Shown: positions 37,581-46,181 of the stretch, in pieces
Layout: each line of letters opens with the position of its first letter
Position numbering within the stretch: position 1 is the first letter of the stretch
Source of the DNA: Rhodocytophaga rosea
GTDB taxonomy: Bacteria; Bacteroidota; Bacteroidia; Cytophagales; 172606-1
Assembly: GCF_010119975.1 (NCBI RefSeq)
Contig: NZ_CP048222.1
Location: 4,792,501-4,856,500 of the forward strand
DNA length: 64,000 nucleotides
Direction: 5' to 3'
The notes under the pieces: generated by a model
The model's database searches: none
What the model was told of the DNA's origin: nothing
The model's input: only the letters and a program-made list of their open reading frames with translations
Program-made: the position numbers and the translations under genes

Positions 37581-38465
37581 CTACTTAATTTTGAAAGGGT
37601 CATAAGACATCCAATCTATCTCTAGTTCATACGGTCGTAGTGGTTTTTCTATAGATTTACCATTGGTTTCAACCGACCACTTGTTGGTATGCCAAAAATT
37701 CATCCGGTAATGAGAAGGATTTTGAGGAATGCCTCTTATAGACCCCTGATAGTTCCACAGTACTATTTTTTCACCAGTAGAAGGATGAAGTATCCACCAG
37801 CGGATCCGATCAGGATACCAATCAAATCCATACGTGTAAAAATTGGATGAAGCATCATAGTCTGGAATGGCAGAAATGGATTGCGGCTGATTTTGAGCAC
37901 CGCTTAAAGGTGTTCTTATGCCTGTATGATCCTCCCGGTAGATGGTATTATAAATAACACCTTTCGCCAGATTTATGGTTCTGCCAATTCTTTTAAGCGC
38001 TCCGGTAGGGCCAGTCCATGTGCCTATATAAATGATAGTAGGGTCGGCAATGAGCCATTCAAAATCAATCTCACTGAGCCCGGCTATAGAATCTACATGA
38101 TAGGTAAAATAGCCAACTACGGCTCCCACATTGGGCTGTATATCTTTCACCCGAGGAACTCTGAGCCGTGTGGCATAGGTGCCAAAATGAGTAAAGTCCT
38201 TTGAAATAATTTCCGGTCCACGCCCAGCCCCGGCACTATCTGCAGGGTCTATCTTAAAAGAGAGAATTTTTGTTTTCGGTTGTGTCAAAGAATGTACACC
38301 AAGCTTGTATTTAAATGGAGTTTTGTTTCCGGTAGAGCCATATCTAAAGTAGAGAGAAGTAGAATCAGCGAAGTCCTCAATAAATGAAGTATGAAATCTG
38401 TCGTTTTGGGCAATAGCCATAAAACTGATGAAAAATAAAACGGCTGATAAAATGAGGTGTTTCAT
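37581..38465 (-). CDS. Secreted glycoside hydrolase family 16 protein
   Basis: From the ATG at 38465 the product has 294 residues beginning with a signal peptide (MKHLILSAVLFFISFMAIAQ); the frame stays open 93 bases further upstream but without reason to start there. The catalytic GH16 motif ExDxE is seen in SEIDFEW (about residue 143-149), within a beta-sandwich pattern (THFGTYATRLRVP, FYTYGFDWYPDRIRWWI, MNFWHTNKWS). Family members cleave beta-1,3/1,4-glucans, agar or related galactans; the exact substrate cannot be read. It stands alone, away from any visible polysaccharide utilisation locus, at the border of the accessory region next to an IS remnant. Confidence 0.87.
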   Translation of the reverse strand: MKHLILSAVLFFISFMAIAQNDRFHTSFIEDFADSTSLYFRYGSTGNKTPFKYKLGVHSLTQPKTKILSFKIDPADSAGAGRGPEIISKDFTHFGTYATRLRVPRVKDIQPNVGAVVGYFTYHVDSIAGLSEIDFEWLIADPTIIYIGTWTGPTGALKRIGRTINLAKGVIYNTIYREDHTGIRTPLSGAQNQPQSISAIPDYDASSNFYTYGFDWYPDRIRWWILHPSTGEKIVLWNYQGSIRGIPQNPSHYRMNFWHTNKWSVETNGKSIEKPLRPYELEIDWMSYDPFKIK

Positions 38466-38911
38466 ACTAGTAAGCTCTTTGACTCCGCAAGGAATGTACG
38501 AAAAAGAAGCAATAGATGCGTATAACAGTTGAGATAATTCAAAAATAGGTCTGCCCAACGATGCTAAGTATAAAGAAAGGTATTTTATTGCCTTTACTCA
38601 CTGATCTTAAATAAAAGGATACATTAATACCTGAGATAAGGTATAAGTATGAATTCTTATTCATTCAGCTGGACAGGAAGCGTAACGCAACAAAAATGCT
38701 ACCCTAATCGGGAGGTTTTGTACAGATGATTTCCAGGAGACCATTGCAAACTATGGCTGGCTAAGACGGCTTTCAATCTGTTCTGAGCGAAGATATTATA
38801 TTTAATAGGCATCATCTGCCAGGATATAAAATGAGAGTAAAGTACTATTTACCATAAGGAAGGCAGCGGCTACCTTTACTCCATCAATTTTTACAACAAA
38901 AAAATAAAACA
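38466..38911. other. Intergenic region without a visible gene
   Basis: About 445 bp separating divergent genes. I see no convincing open frame, hairpin terminator or TAnnTTTG box. Promoters for the GH16 gene (-) and the NTF2-like gene (+) should lie here. Confidence 0.5.
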
Positions 38912-39268
38912 ATGGAAAATCTACTGGAAAAAATCTCTGACCTGAACACGATGATCGTGCAAGGTAAAATCCTGGAGGCCTTCGAGAAATATTACCATGA
39001 AGAGGTAATCATGCAGGAAAATGAAACTGAACCGAGAGTAGGTAAAGCAGCTAACCGGGCAGCTGAACTCGATTTTTTATCGAAAGTAACTCAATTGCGC
39101 CATGCCCATCCACTGAAAGTGACTGCCGGACAAAATACGACTATGGTAGAATGGCACTTTGATTATACGCATGCAGACTGGGGAATAAGAAATTATACGC
39201 AGGTTTCTGTGCAGGAATGGAAAGAAGGGCAAATTATCACTGAAAAGTTTTATTACCCGAATGCATAA
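38912..39268 (+). CDS. NTF2-like (SnoaL-type) small protein
   Basis: The 118-residue soluble protein has the cone-shaped NTF2-like pattern. N-terminal helices (LLEKISDLNTMIVQGKILEAFEKYYHEEVIMQEN) are followed by four strands, including TMVEWHFDYTHADWG and TQVSVQEWKEGQIITEKFYYP. The closing GQIITEKFYY strand is typical of SnoaL-like domains. These domains serve as small isomerases, cyclases or binding modules; residues for a specific reaction are not evident. No signal peptide. It opens the rightward accessory gene run, 340 bp ahead of a DUF1772-like gene. Confidence 0.8.
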   Translation: MENLLEKISDLNTMIVQGKILEAFEKYYHEEVIMQENETEPRVGKAANRAAELDFLSKVTQLRHAHPLKVTAGQNTTMVEWHFDYTHADWGIRNYTQVSVQEWKEGQIITEKFYYPNA

Positions 39269-39609
39269 AACAGGAATGGGTTATTAGAAAGCTTTTATTC
39301 GTAAAAGGATTACTTTTAATAATCTTGTATTCGCTAAAATACTCAATTAGAAAGGCTTCTGCTTACTCAACTATAGGTTAAATGTTTGAAGCAGCCTGCA
39401 AGTGAGTTATTAACTACCAGTCATTGGATTACTCACATTCTTCTTACCAAACACGAGCGTACCTGCAAAGCCAATAGAATGAGCAGACACATTGATTTAG
39501 CTAATAACCACTGACGAATGGCCAATGTCGCTCTGGTTAAATTGGTGCTAAAGTGCTATTGATAGCCTTCGTTTCAAAGTAAATCTTTGTAAAAAAATAT
39601 AAACAATTT
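39269..39609. other. Intergenic region without a visible gene
   Basis: About 340 bp of AT-rich DNA between the NTF2-like and DUF1772-like genes on the same strand. I find no open frame of note and no strong hairpin. A promoter for the next gene is expected. Confidence 0.5.
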
Positions 39610-40104
39610 ATGTATTCAAATATTGTAGGTAGTTCATTCTCCTGGAGTGATCTATTATTGCTAATTACACTGTTAATGACTGGTTTCTACGGCGGAACCG
39701 GATTTTTTGTCCTGATGGGTGGAAATCCCGCTATATTGAAAATGTCGAATGCCACTTTTGCTGAATACTGGCAGCACACCGATTACTATATGGCTGCCAG
39801 AATGCGTTTTTTCGGCCCATGTATGATGCTTTGTGTAGTGGTAAGTACTATTCAATACTTTCTCCACCACCAGGTGACTTCCTTCTGGTTGATGATAGGG
39901 GCTATTTTATTTCTGGTGGCCGATTTGATCATTGTTTTCAGCTTCAATCATCCGCTCAATCAACTCATCCAAAGCTGGCATTTAAACCAATTGCCTGATG
40001 ATGTACAAATGATAAAGAATCAGGTAGTAAGTGCTTTTTGGGGCAGATCGGTTTGCATGATCGGCTGCTTTATCCTAAATCTGCTCGCCTTCTGGCAGCG
40101 CTGA
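39610..40104 (+). CDS. DUF1772 / anthrone-oxygenase-like membrane protein
   Basis: The 164-residue protein has four membrane helices (about 12-34, 68-86, 90-112, 142-161). The third is followed by NHPLNQLI, a motif typical of the DUF1772/anthrone oxygenase family. A hydrophilic loop with W and R residues (SFWGRSVCM) follows, as in relatives. Fungal members oxidise polycyclic anthrones; bacterial members are uncharacterised. It lies 56 bp upstream of a di-haem cytochrome gene on the same strand and may be cotranscribed. Together these point to a membrane-periplasm redox function (inference). Confidence 0.7.
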   Translation: MYSNIVGSSFSWSDLLLLITLLMTGFYGGTGFFVLMGGNPAILKMSNATFAEYWQHTDYYMAARMRFFGPCMMLCVVVSTIQYFLHHQVTSFWLMIGAILFLVADLIIVFSFNHPLNQLIQSWHLNQLPDDVQMIKNQVVSAFWGRSVCMIGCFILNLLAFWQR

Positions 40105-40160
40105 TAGGATAAGGTCCATATAATTATAATCACCTTCCTTTTCTGTGCAATTTATTTACT

Positions 40161-41672
40161 ATGAAAAAAATTTTCATGGCAGTTATTCCTCTTGTATTTA
40201 TTTTGAGCACTGCCTATCAATGGTATTTTACCGATATTCCCAAAACCTGGGATATAAAAGCAATTAAGGATTTTCATCTGCCTCCACCGGATACTTCTGT
40301 AACTGTTACTTATGCGCCTGAGGAATATTATAATAGCCTTCCTGAGCATGTCATTTATAAAACCTATCCGCTGTATGTGCGTGAATTTGAAAAGCCCGGA
40401 TACCTGGATTCTCTGCGAAAACTGGAGCCCGAAATTGTATTTAATCCTGCAAAGCTAAAAACCCAGGAAGACTGGATTAAAGCCGGTGAACTGGTTTTCA
40501 ACTGGCCGGCGGCATTTTCTCCTTATAATGACAAAGCGCCCCACCTGGATACCAGTCTTTTCCGGAATGGCAATGGAAAATTCACCCGGGAGGGTATCTA
40601 CCCCTTTAGCCGCTACGTAATTACCGGAAAAGGTAAACTCCTGGTTGGCTCTCTTTCGTGCGCGTCGTGCCACACGCGGGTAATGCCCTCGGGTGAGGCA
40701 ATTCCTGGCGCTCAGGGAAACGTATTCAACACCGTCCGGTTTGGCAATGCGGTCCAATCGGGTAAAATTCCGTTCCCGGCCTTTCAGTTCGGCCAGCGGC
40801 AACTTAACTATGCCCCGTGGGCACCATCCGGAATGCGTATTGTTCCCGATAGCCCACAGGAATATATGCAGAACCTGCAGAAGTTGCCGACAGGGGGATC
40901 TGACCGCCAGGGAATGGGGTACGGGTATCCCTTTGCCACGCCCAGCCTCATTGGCATCAAAGACATTAAATACCTGGATGCTACCGGCCTTATGCGGCAC
41001 GAGGGGCCTGGTGATCTGATGCGGTATGCGGCCTTTAACCAGGGCATGGATATGCTTACGGCTTACAACGGCTTTATTCCCGGTGGGAAAAACAACTTCT
41101 CGGAATTGCCCAATGCAAGTGAGTGGAATCACCCCTTTGGCTACACTGGCAAGCGATACAGTGATGCCCAACTCTACGCTCTAACCCAATATATATACTC
41201 TCTCCAGCCGCCAAAAAATCCAAACAAGTTTTCAGAAGCTATTCTTACCAGAGGTAAAAAAGTGTTTACACAAGCCGGATGCATCACCTGCCATACACCA
41301 CCCTTGTATACCAATAATAAACTGACACCAGTAAATGGATTTGAGCCTCCGGAGGAACACCTGTCAACGTACGATATATTCAACGTATCGGTAGAAACGG
41401 ACTCTGTATCTGCCTTGTATACCCGCCGGGGAACTGGTTATTATAAAGTGCCTTCACTTAGAGGAGCCTGGTTCAGAAGTGCTTTTTTTCACAACGCAAA
41501 CCTGACCAGCCTGGAAGAAGTACTCGACCCGAAACGTTTGCAACCAGAGTATGTACCCACCGGCTTTAAGCCTCCGCATCTGAAAACTATGCCGGTTAAA
41601 GGGCATACTTTCGGCATGGAACTAAGTGAACCTGATAAAAAAGCTCTGATTGCCTTTCTGAAAACCTTATGA
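40161..41672 (+). CDS. Exported di-haem cytochrome c, peroxidase-like
   Basis: The 503-residue product has an N-terminal signal/anchor helix (IFMAVIPLVFILSTAYQWY). Two haem-c motifs follow, CASCH (about residue 170) and CITCH (about 374), with downstream methionine and histidine candidates for the sixth ligands. The arrangement resembles di-haem cytochrome c peroxidase/RoxA/MauG-like proteins, which sit in the periplasm and perform oxidations. Near the C-terminus VPSLRGAWFRSAFFHNA is a familiar block of this superfamily. It overlaps the YceI gene by four bases (41669-41672), which implies coupling. The middle third of the gene (about 40560-41180) is clearly richer in GC than its ends, suggesting recombination. 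Confidence 0.82.
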   Translation: MKKIFMAVIPLVFILSTAYQWYFTDIPKTWDIKAIKDFHLPPPDTSVTVTYAPEEYYNSLPEHVIYKTYPLYVREFEKPGYLDSLRKLEPEIVFNPAKLKTQEDWIKAGELVFNWPAAFSPYNDKAPHLDTSLFRNGNGKFTREGIYPFSRYVITGKGKLLVGSLSCASCHTRVMPSGEAIPGAQGNVFNTVRFGNAVQSGKIPFPAFQFGQRQLNYAPWAPSGMRIVPDSPQEYMQNLQKLPTGGSDRQGMGYGYPFATPSLIGIKDIKYLDATGLMRHEGPGDLMRYAAFNQGMDMLTAYNGFIPGGKNNFSELPNASEWNHPFGYTGKRYSDAQLYALTQYIYSLQPPKNPNKFSEAILTRGKKVFTQAGCITCHTPPLYTNNKLTPVNGFEPPEEHLSTYDIFNVSVETDSVSALYTRRGTGYYKVPSLRGAWFRSAFFHNANLTSLEEVLDPKRLQPEYVPTGFKPPHLKTMPVKGHTFGMELSEPDKKALIAFLKTL

Positions 41673-42250
41673 AAACAGCCATTTTTTCACTGCTGGCACT
41701 GGTTTGTGTCATCCTTGTAACCGAAGTTTCTGCCGGATTAGTAAAAAAAGATACGACTATTCAATCTATCGTAGCATTCAGCATTTACAATGCGGGAATG
41801 GAAGTAATGGGTAATATCCAAGGCATTTCTGCTGATATTGCCTTCAAGCCTGACGACCTGGAGCACAGCTACATACATGCTACCGCAGACCCGGCTACTT
41901 TGCAAACTGGTATTGGTATCCGTGATAAACATCTGCAGCGCATTGATTATTTCGATGTTAAAAACCATCCTCATCTCCGGATCGTCTCCAAAGGTTTCCG
42001 CAAAACCGGAAAGAATACCTTTACTGGCCGTTTTGATCTGACTATGAAGGGAATTACCAAGGAAATCGCTATTCCCTTTAAAGTACTGGAGAAACAGTAT
42101 GCGACCATCTATAAAGGAAATTTTGAGATAAACCGGCTGGATTTTAACCTAGGTGAAAAAAGCGCCATTCTCGACGAAAAAGTGAAAATTTTTATTGAAG
42201 TGCACACCAGCCAGGATTTGAATACTTCTAAAAAATCTTATCGCCATTGA
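41669..42250 (+). CDS. YceI-like periplasmic protein
   Basis: The 193-residue product has a signal peptide (to about EVSAG) and a YceI-type beta-barrel lipocalin-like pattern: VAFSIYNAGMEVMGNIQGISADIAF, then LQTGIGIRDKHLQRIDYFDVKNHPHLRI, then TGRFDLTMKGITKEIAIPF. YceI domains bind isoprenoid-like hydrophobic molecules and are often encoded beside b- or c-type cytochromes. Here the start overlaps the stop of a di-haem cytochrome gene by four bases, which supports coordinated production and a shared periplasmic job. Confidence 0.88.
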   Translation: MKTAIFSLLALVCVILVTEVSAGLVKKDTTIQSIVAFSIYNAGMEVMGNIQGISADIAFKPDDLEHSYIHATADPATLQTGIGIRDKHLQRIDYFDVKNHPHLRIVSKGFRKTGKNTFTGRFDLTMKGITKEIAIPFKVLEKQYATIYKGNFEINRLDFNLGEKSAILDEKVKIFIEVHTSQDLNTSKKSYRH

Positions 42251-42389
42251 AATAGTACAAAAGGACTATAGTATTCTACTAATTAGCTGAATAATTTTAA
42301 GTAGTGCTTCTGTTCCAAATCCTTACTACCCGATAAAAATCTAAATACATGTATTTCAATTATTTTCCTCCTATTACTCAAGCTACTTT

Positions 42390-42974
42390 ATGAAACCTCT
42401 TTTTGGATTCTTCCTCCTGTTTATAAGTTTGAGAACGATTGCTCAGGACGTAAATCCCATCTATGGATTAGCTCTTTGTGTGAATGACAGCCCCATAATT
42501 CAACAAAGGATCAGCTTTGTAGAAACTAAAGCCAAAGAAGATGAGGCAAGTTTTAAGGAATTTTTAACCGGAAGGTTTGAAAAAGGCTTAAATAACTTTA
42601 TTAACGGAGATGCTACCCTATGGAAAGAACAGGTGTCCAGGAGCGAAGATGTTGCGATTATGGGCGGCTTTGGAGCTTATGAGAAAGGATGGCAACAGGT
42701 AGGTGCCCGATATGAATGGGCATCAGCCAGGTTTAAACCAAGCGGGGCAAAAGCAGAAATAGAGTACCTTTCCATAGCCGTGAGTGGGGACCTAGCCTAT
42801 ACAGCTTCTGTTGAACGTAGTAAGGTTCATTATGCAGACACAGGCAAAGTGGAACCTATGACCTTACGGGCTACGCATGTTTTCAAAAAAGAAAACGGGG
42901 AATGGAAATTACTTCACCGCCACGCCGATCATGTGATGGAAAAAGCAATTCCCGGTTCTGCAACAAAGAAATAA
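42390..42974 (+). CDS. Exported NTF2-like (DUF4440-type) protein
   Basis: The 194-residue product has a signal peptide (MKPLFGFFLLFISLRTIAQ). An NTF2-like fold follows, with a helix KAKEDEASFKEFLTGRFEKGLNNFINGD, strands IEYLSIAVSGDLAYTASVERSK, and the terminal LRATHVFKKENGEWKLLHRHADH typical of DUF4440/SnoaL-like proteins. Export makes a periplasmic role likely. Its stop lies 20 bp before the start of the ECF sigma factor gene, so both are probably on one transcript. A small-molecule-binding or hydrolytic role is possible but unproven. Confidence 0.75.
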   Translation: MKPLFGFFLLFISLRTIAQDVNPIYGLALCVNDSPIIQQRISFVETKAKEDEASFKEFLTGRFEKGLNNFINGDATLWKEQVSRSEDVAIMGGFGAYEKGWQQVGARYEWASARFKPSGAKAEIEYLSIAVSGDLAYTASVERSKVHYADTGKVEPMTLRATHVFKKENGEWKLLHRHADHVMEKAIPGSATKK

Positions 42975-42994
42975 TATTCTACCCATTTCAGGCG

Positions 42995-43906
42995 ATGATA
43001 TCAGAACTTGTACAAGAGGCCAGAGCAGGACACGAGATAGCCTGGAATACCTTGTACCGGAAATTTTATCCTGGCTTATACTCCATTGCCCTACGTATGT
43101 ATGGGGATATACCTTCGGCCAGAGATGCCGTGCAGGAAACTTTTGTGATCGCTTACCTGAAGCTTCCTCAGCTAAAAGAGGAAGCAACTTTCGCAGGCTG
43201 GCTGAAGAAAATACTCATCCATTACATATACCGGGATTTAAAGCGTAAACAGAAGAGTACAAGCCTGGATGCGTTACCTCCAAAAAATGATGGCTGGTGG
43301 GAAGACGAACTAAACAGTAAACTGGACTTGCTTTCCACCCAAAGCAGGCTGTATTCAGCATTGGCTCACTTGCCGGAAGTATTACAGAGCACGATGCTGC
43401 TACGGTATTTTTCGGCTTTCCATGCCTATGAACAAATAGCTTCTATCCTGGGTGTACCAGTGGGCACCATTCGCAGCCGCCTGAATCAGGCTAAACTCAA
43501 ACTTACTACCCAATGGCATTCTCAGCCGGAGGTTAGTATGCATATCTTTCAGGAAAGTGAACTCTGGAATGAGTTTTACAGCACTACCTATTCCGGATTA
43601 CATCAACACGAGGATTATAAAAACGAGTTTATAAACCACCTGCAAAAAGACGTTCAGATCATATTATCCGGCCAGGAAATGCTAGCAGGTAATTGTTTTT
43701 TTGATAGAAAAGTTTCTGAAGATAAGCAGGTAGGAAGCTGGTTAAAGACAAGTAATGTTACCAGTTGTGGCGATATTTCTATTCTGGAAGCTGATCATTT
43801 TAATTCTCCTGAGCATCCTTTTCACTGTCCATCACAATCGGTTGCTGTACTTTACCGCAATAAGAATAAGGTATCAAAAATGTATCTGTATACCTCTCCT
43901 CAATAA
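42995..43906 (+). CDS. ECF sigma factor with C-terminal extension (SnoaL-like?)
   Basis: From the ATG at 42995 the protein has 303 residues; the frame is open upstream but that part overlaps the preceding gene. Region 2 (about 10-80: AWNTLYRKFYPGLYSIALRM, ARDAVQETFVIAYLKL, FAGWLKKILIHYIYRDLKRK) and region 4 (about 130-180: LPEVLQSTMLLRYFSAFHAYEQIASILGVPVGTIRSRLNQAKLKL) are clear. A 120-residue tail (about 183-303) ends SVAVLYRNKNKVSKMYLY, like the last strands of an NTF2/SnoaL domain. ECF41-type factors carry such tails in place of a separate anti-sigma protein and often sit beside epimerase- or oxidoreductase-like genes, as here. The usual ECF41 signature motifs are not evident, so this may be another tail-regulated group. 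Confidence 0.8.
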   Translation: MISELVQEARAGHEIAWNTLYRKFYPGLYSIALRMYGDIPSARDAVQETFVIAYLKLPQLKEEATFAGWLKKILIHYIYRDLKRKQKSTSLDALPPKNDGWWEDELNSKLDLLSTQSRLYSALAHLPEVLQSTMLLRYFSAFHAYEQIASILGVPVGTIRSRLNQAKLKLTTQWHSQPEVSMHIFQESELWNEFYSTTYSGLHQHEDYKNEFINHLQKDVQIILSGQEMLAGNCFFDRKVSEDKQVGSWLKTSNVTSCGDISILEADHFNSPEHPFHCPSQSVAVLYRNKNKVSKMYLYTSPQ

Positions 43907-43938
43907 AAATATTTCTCTTCTTTTCGAACTTCTTCAAC

Positions 43939-43975
43939 ACCTCCTGTCTCTTACACCAAAAAACAGGAGGTTTTT
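43939..43975 (+). terminator. Intrinsic terminator after the ECF sigma gene
   Basis: ACCTCCTGT (43939-43947) pairs with ACAGGAGGT (43963-43971), followed by five Ts. It ends the transcript 32 bp after the sigma stop codon and separates it from the NAD(P)-binding gene. Confidence 0.82.
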
Positions 43976-44074
43976 AATGAAATCAATTAGTCATCCATTA
44001 GTAGGTCTGCTTCCAGAACAGGCTTTAGATTGCGGTAAGGCAAAATTATTTAACCCTTTACATGTACAGGCGCT

Positions 44075-44704
44075 ATGAATATTATTGTGTTTGGCGCTTC
44101 TGGTGCTACCGGGCAGCAGATCGTATCTCAGGGATTATCCGCCGGGCATAGTGTTACCGCCTTTGTGCGTAATCCAGAAAAAATTACCCTTCAGCACCAA
44201 CTGCTGAGAGTCGTTCAGGGCAATGTAAAGAATTATAAAGAGGTAGAAAGTGCCATCCAAAAACAGCAGGCAGTAATAAGTACCTTGGGCGTATCCAAAA
44301 CATTCAGGCATGATCCGGATGTAATTCAAGGAGTGCAGCATATTGTTAAAGCCATGGAAAAGCACCAGGTAAAACGGCTGGTCTATCAATCCACTTTTGG
44401 CGTACCTGAATGCCGGGTTGACTTTGGTTTTTTCGCTCAAAATGTATTGCCAGTACTTTTGCACAAAGAGTTTCAAGACCATACCCACAAAGAAAACCTG
44501 ATCCGGAAAAGCCATCTCGATTTTGTCATTGTGCGTCCGGTTATGTTAACCAATGGCCCTAGAACAGGAAAATACAGGCACGGAGAAAAAATTGTATTCA
44601 GTTCCCTTATTTCAACCATATCCAGGGCTGATGTTGCTGAGTTTATGCTCCGACAGTTATCCGATCCTACCTATTTATATAAAGCGCCCAGAGTGATGCA
44701 ATAA
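44075..44704 (+). CDS. NAD(P)-binding atypical short-chain reductase (NmrA-like)
   Basis: The 209-residue cytoplasmic protein begins with the Rossmann nucleotide-binding loop MNIIVFGASGATG (GxxGxxG). The second strand carries an arginine (FVRNPEK) that favours NADP(H). The catalytic region has STFGVPE and the family is atypical SDR of the NmrA/epimerase kind. Such proteins act as reductases, epimerases or redox sensors. It starts after the sigma-factor terminator and lies 34 bp upstream of a flavin monooxygenase gene, so the two and the cupin gene may form one unit. Substrate is unknown. Confidence 0.83.
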   Translation: MNIIVFGASGATGQQIVSQGLSAGHSVTAFVRNPEKITLQHQLLRVVQGNVKNYKEVESAIQKQQAVISTLGVSKTFRHDPDVIQGVQHIVKAMEKHQVKRLVYQSTFGVPECRVDFGFFAQNVLPVLLHKEFQDHTHKENLIRKSHLDFVIVRPVMLTNGPRTGKYRHGEKIVFSSLISTISRADVAEFMLRQLSDPTYLYKAPRVMQ

Positions 44705-44738
44705 AAAGTTTAAACGAATCCAATAACACATAAAACTT

Positions 44739-46025
44739 ATGAACACTACCAGAGTAGAAGTAATTATAGTGGGTGCCGGGCATGCCGGATTAAGTGCCAG
44801 TTATTTACTGAAGAAAGCCGGCCTTTCGCATGTAGTTTTTGAACGGGGAAAAACCGGAGAATCCTGGCGTTCGCAGCGGTGGAATTCATTTGTGCTCAAT
44901 ACAGCCAATAAATTAAATGTATTGCCTGGTGCTTCAATCCCGGAAAAGAATGCAGATGGATTTAGTACAGCCAAGGAATTTGTAACTTCCCTGGAAGAAT
45001 ATGTAAGTACTTTCCAGTTACCGGTCGTAGAAAATGCAACAGTACTAGCTATTGAAAAGTCTGCTGATTCAACTTTATTCCAGGTAACCGTTTCTGAGAA
45101 TAACAGGCTCAGAAAGTATGAATCCGGACAGGTAATTATTGCTTCCGGTGCTGCCAGTGAAACGACTATTCCGGAGCTTTCAAAAGGTATTTCTCCAACC
45201 ATTAAACAACTGCATGCCGGGGAATACCGCCATCCAGGCCAGTTCCCAGAAGGCGCTGTTTTGGTAGTAGGGAGTGCCCAGTCTGGTTGCCAGATTACCC
45301 AGGACCTGGCCGATGCCGGACGGAAAGTATATCTCTCTACCAGTAAAGTGGCTCGTTTACCCAGGCGATACCGCGGCAGGGATATTCTGGACTGGTTAAT
45401 CGATGCAAAATTTTTCGATGTCCGCGCGGAAGATATTACTGACCCGGCTCAACTACACATGAAAGCACCTCAGCTTACTGGCGTGGGAGAAGGAAAACAT
45501 ACCATTAGTTTGCAGGCGCTGGCTAAAAAGGGCATTACAATTTTGGGTAAAATAGAAAGTATATCTGAGAATACTGTATCGCTTGTTTCCAATGCTTCGT
45601 CACATATTCAATTTGCCGATGGTTTTTCAGCCCATGTAAAAGGTATGATTGATGAAGTAATAGCGAAACACCAGTTACCTGTTCCGGCAGCAGAAAAGGA
45701 TGAGGCAGATGCGCCAGATACCGATACCAGCTCAGCCTCTTTGCTCACTACCCTTAACCTGGAAGAGAACAATATCGGCACGATCATATGGGCCACCGGA
45801 TTTGGGTGTAACTTCCAATATATTAAACTACCAATACTGGATAAAAATGGACATCCTAAACACTACAATGGTATTTCGGAGGTAAATGGCTTGTATTTCC
45901 TAGGTCTTCCCTGGCTTCGCTTTAGAAAATCCGGATTAATTTATGGCATACACGAAGATGCAGCATTTATTACCGGGGAAGTGTTGCAATTTACGCAGAA
46001 GCAGATTCCGCACCTAGTCAGTTAA
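44739..46025 (+). CDS. Flavin-containing monooxygenase-like oxidoreductase
   Basis: The 428-residue protein has an FAD-binding Rossmann motif near the N-terminus (VIIVGAGHAGLSASYLL), followed by ESWRSQRWNSFVLNT. A second dinucleotide motif for NAD(P)H (VLVVGSAQSGCQIT, about residue 172) precedes VYLSTSKVARLPRRYRGRDI. This double-Rossmann plan is that of class B flavoprotein monooxygenases and CzcO-like proteins, which add oxygen to ketones, heteroatoms or alkyl chains. The late WATGFGCN block is the usual ATG motif of these enzymes. There is no signal peptide. It is cotranscribed with the NAD(P)-binding gene (34 bp gap). Substrate cannot be deduced. Confidence 0.86.
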   Translation: MNTTRVEVIIVGAGHAGLSASYLLKKAGLSHVVFERGKTGESWRSQRWNSFVLNTANKLNVLPGASIPEKNADGFSTAKEFVTSLEEYVSTFQLPVVENATVLAIEKSADSTLFQVTVSENNRLRKYESGQVIIASGAASETTIPELSKGISPTIKQLHAGEYRHPGQFPEGAVLVVGSAQSGCQITQDLADAGRKVYLSTSKVARLPRRYRGRDILDWLIDAKFFDVRAEDITDPAQLHMKAPQLTGVGEGKHTISLQALAKKGITILGKIESISENTVSLVSNASSHIQFADGFSAHVKGMIDEVIAKHQLPVPAAEKDEADAPDTDTSSASLLTTLNLEENNIGTIIWATGFGCNFQYIKLPILDKNGHPKHYNGISEVNGLYFLGLPWLRFRKSGLIYGIHEDAAFITGEVLQFTQKQIPHLVS

Positions 46026-46171
46026 AACCTGTACAGCATCCATAAAAAAGAAGAGAAATGTCATTCAACAGTATTTGCCTATAGCTATAGAGTTAAATTG
46101 GTAACAAAGTACTATTCCGGTTTAACGGCTTGGTTGTCAAATTTGTATATAAAAAATAAACATTTTTTAAC

Positions 46172-46181
46172 TATACGTATA
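46172..46181. promoter_or_regulatory. TATACGTATA palindrome touching the cupin start codon
   Basis: A perfect 10-bp palindrome ends on the first base of the ATG at 46181. The same sequence, or its TACGTA core, recurs in front of other genes in this window (10249, 18751-18786, 59298). It would suit an operator or an RNA-level element, but function is inferred. Confidence 0.35.

Noticed and set aside
40455-41171. A 238-codon minus-strand frame opposite the di-haem cytochrome gene
   Set aside because: It coincides with the GC-rich stretch, which lowers stop frequency; the + strand protein has both haem motifs, so the reverse frame is an artefact.
42902-42994. Longer start for the ECF sigma factor
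   Set aside because: It would overlap the preceding NTF2-like coding region by about 70 bases and adds a cysteine/arginine-rich stretch unlike any sigma factor N-terminus.
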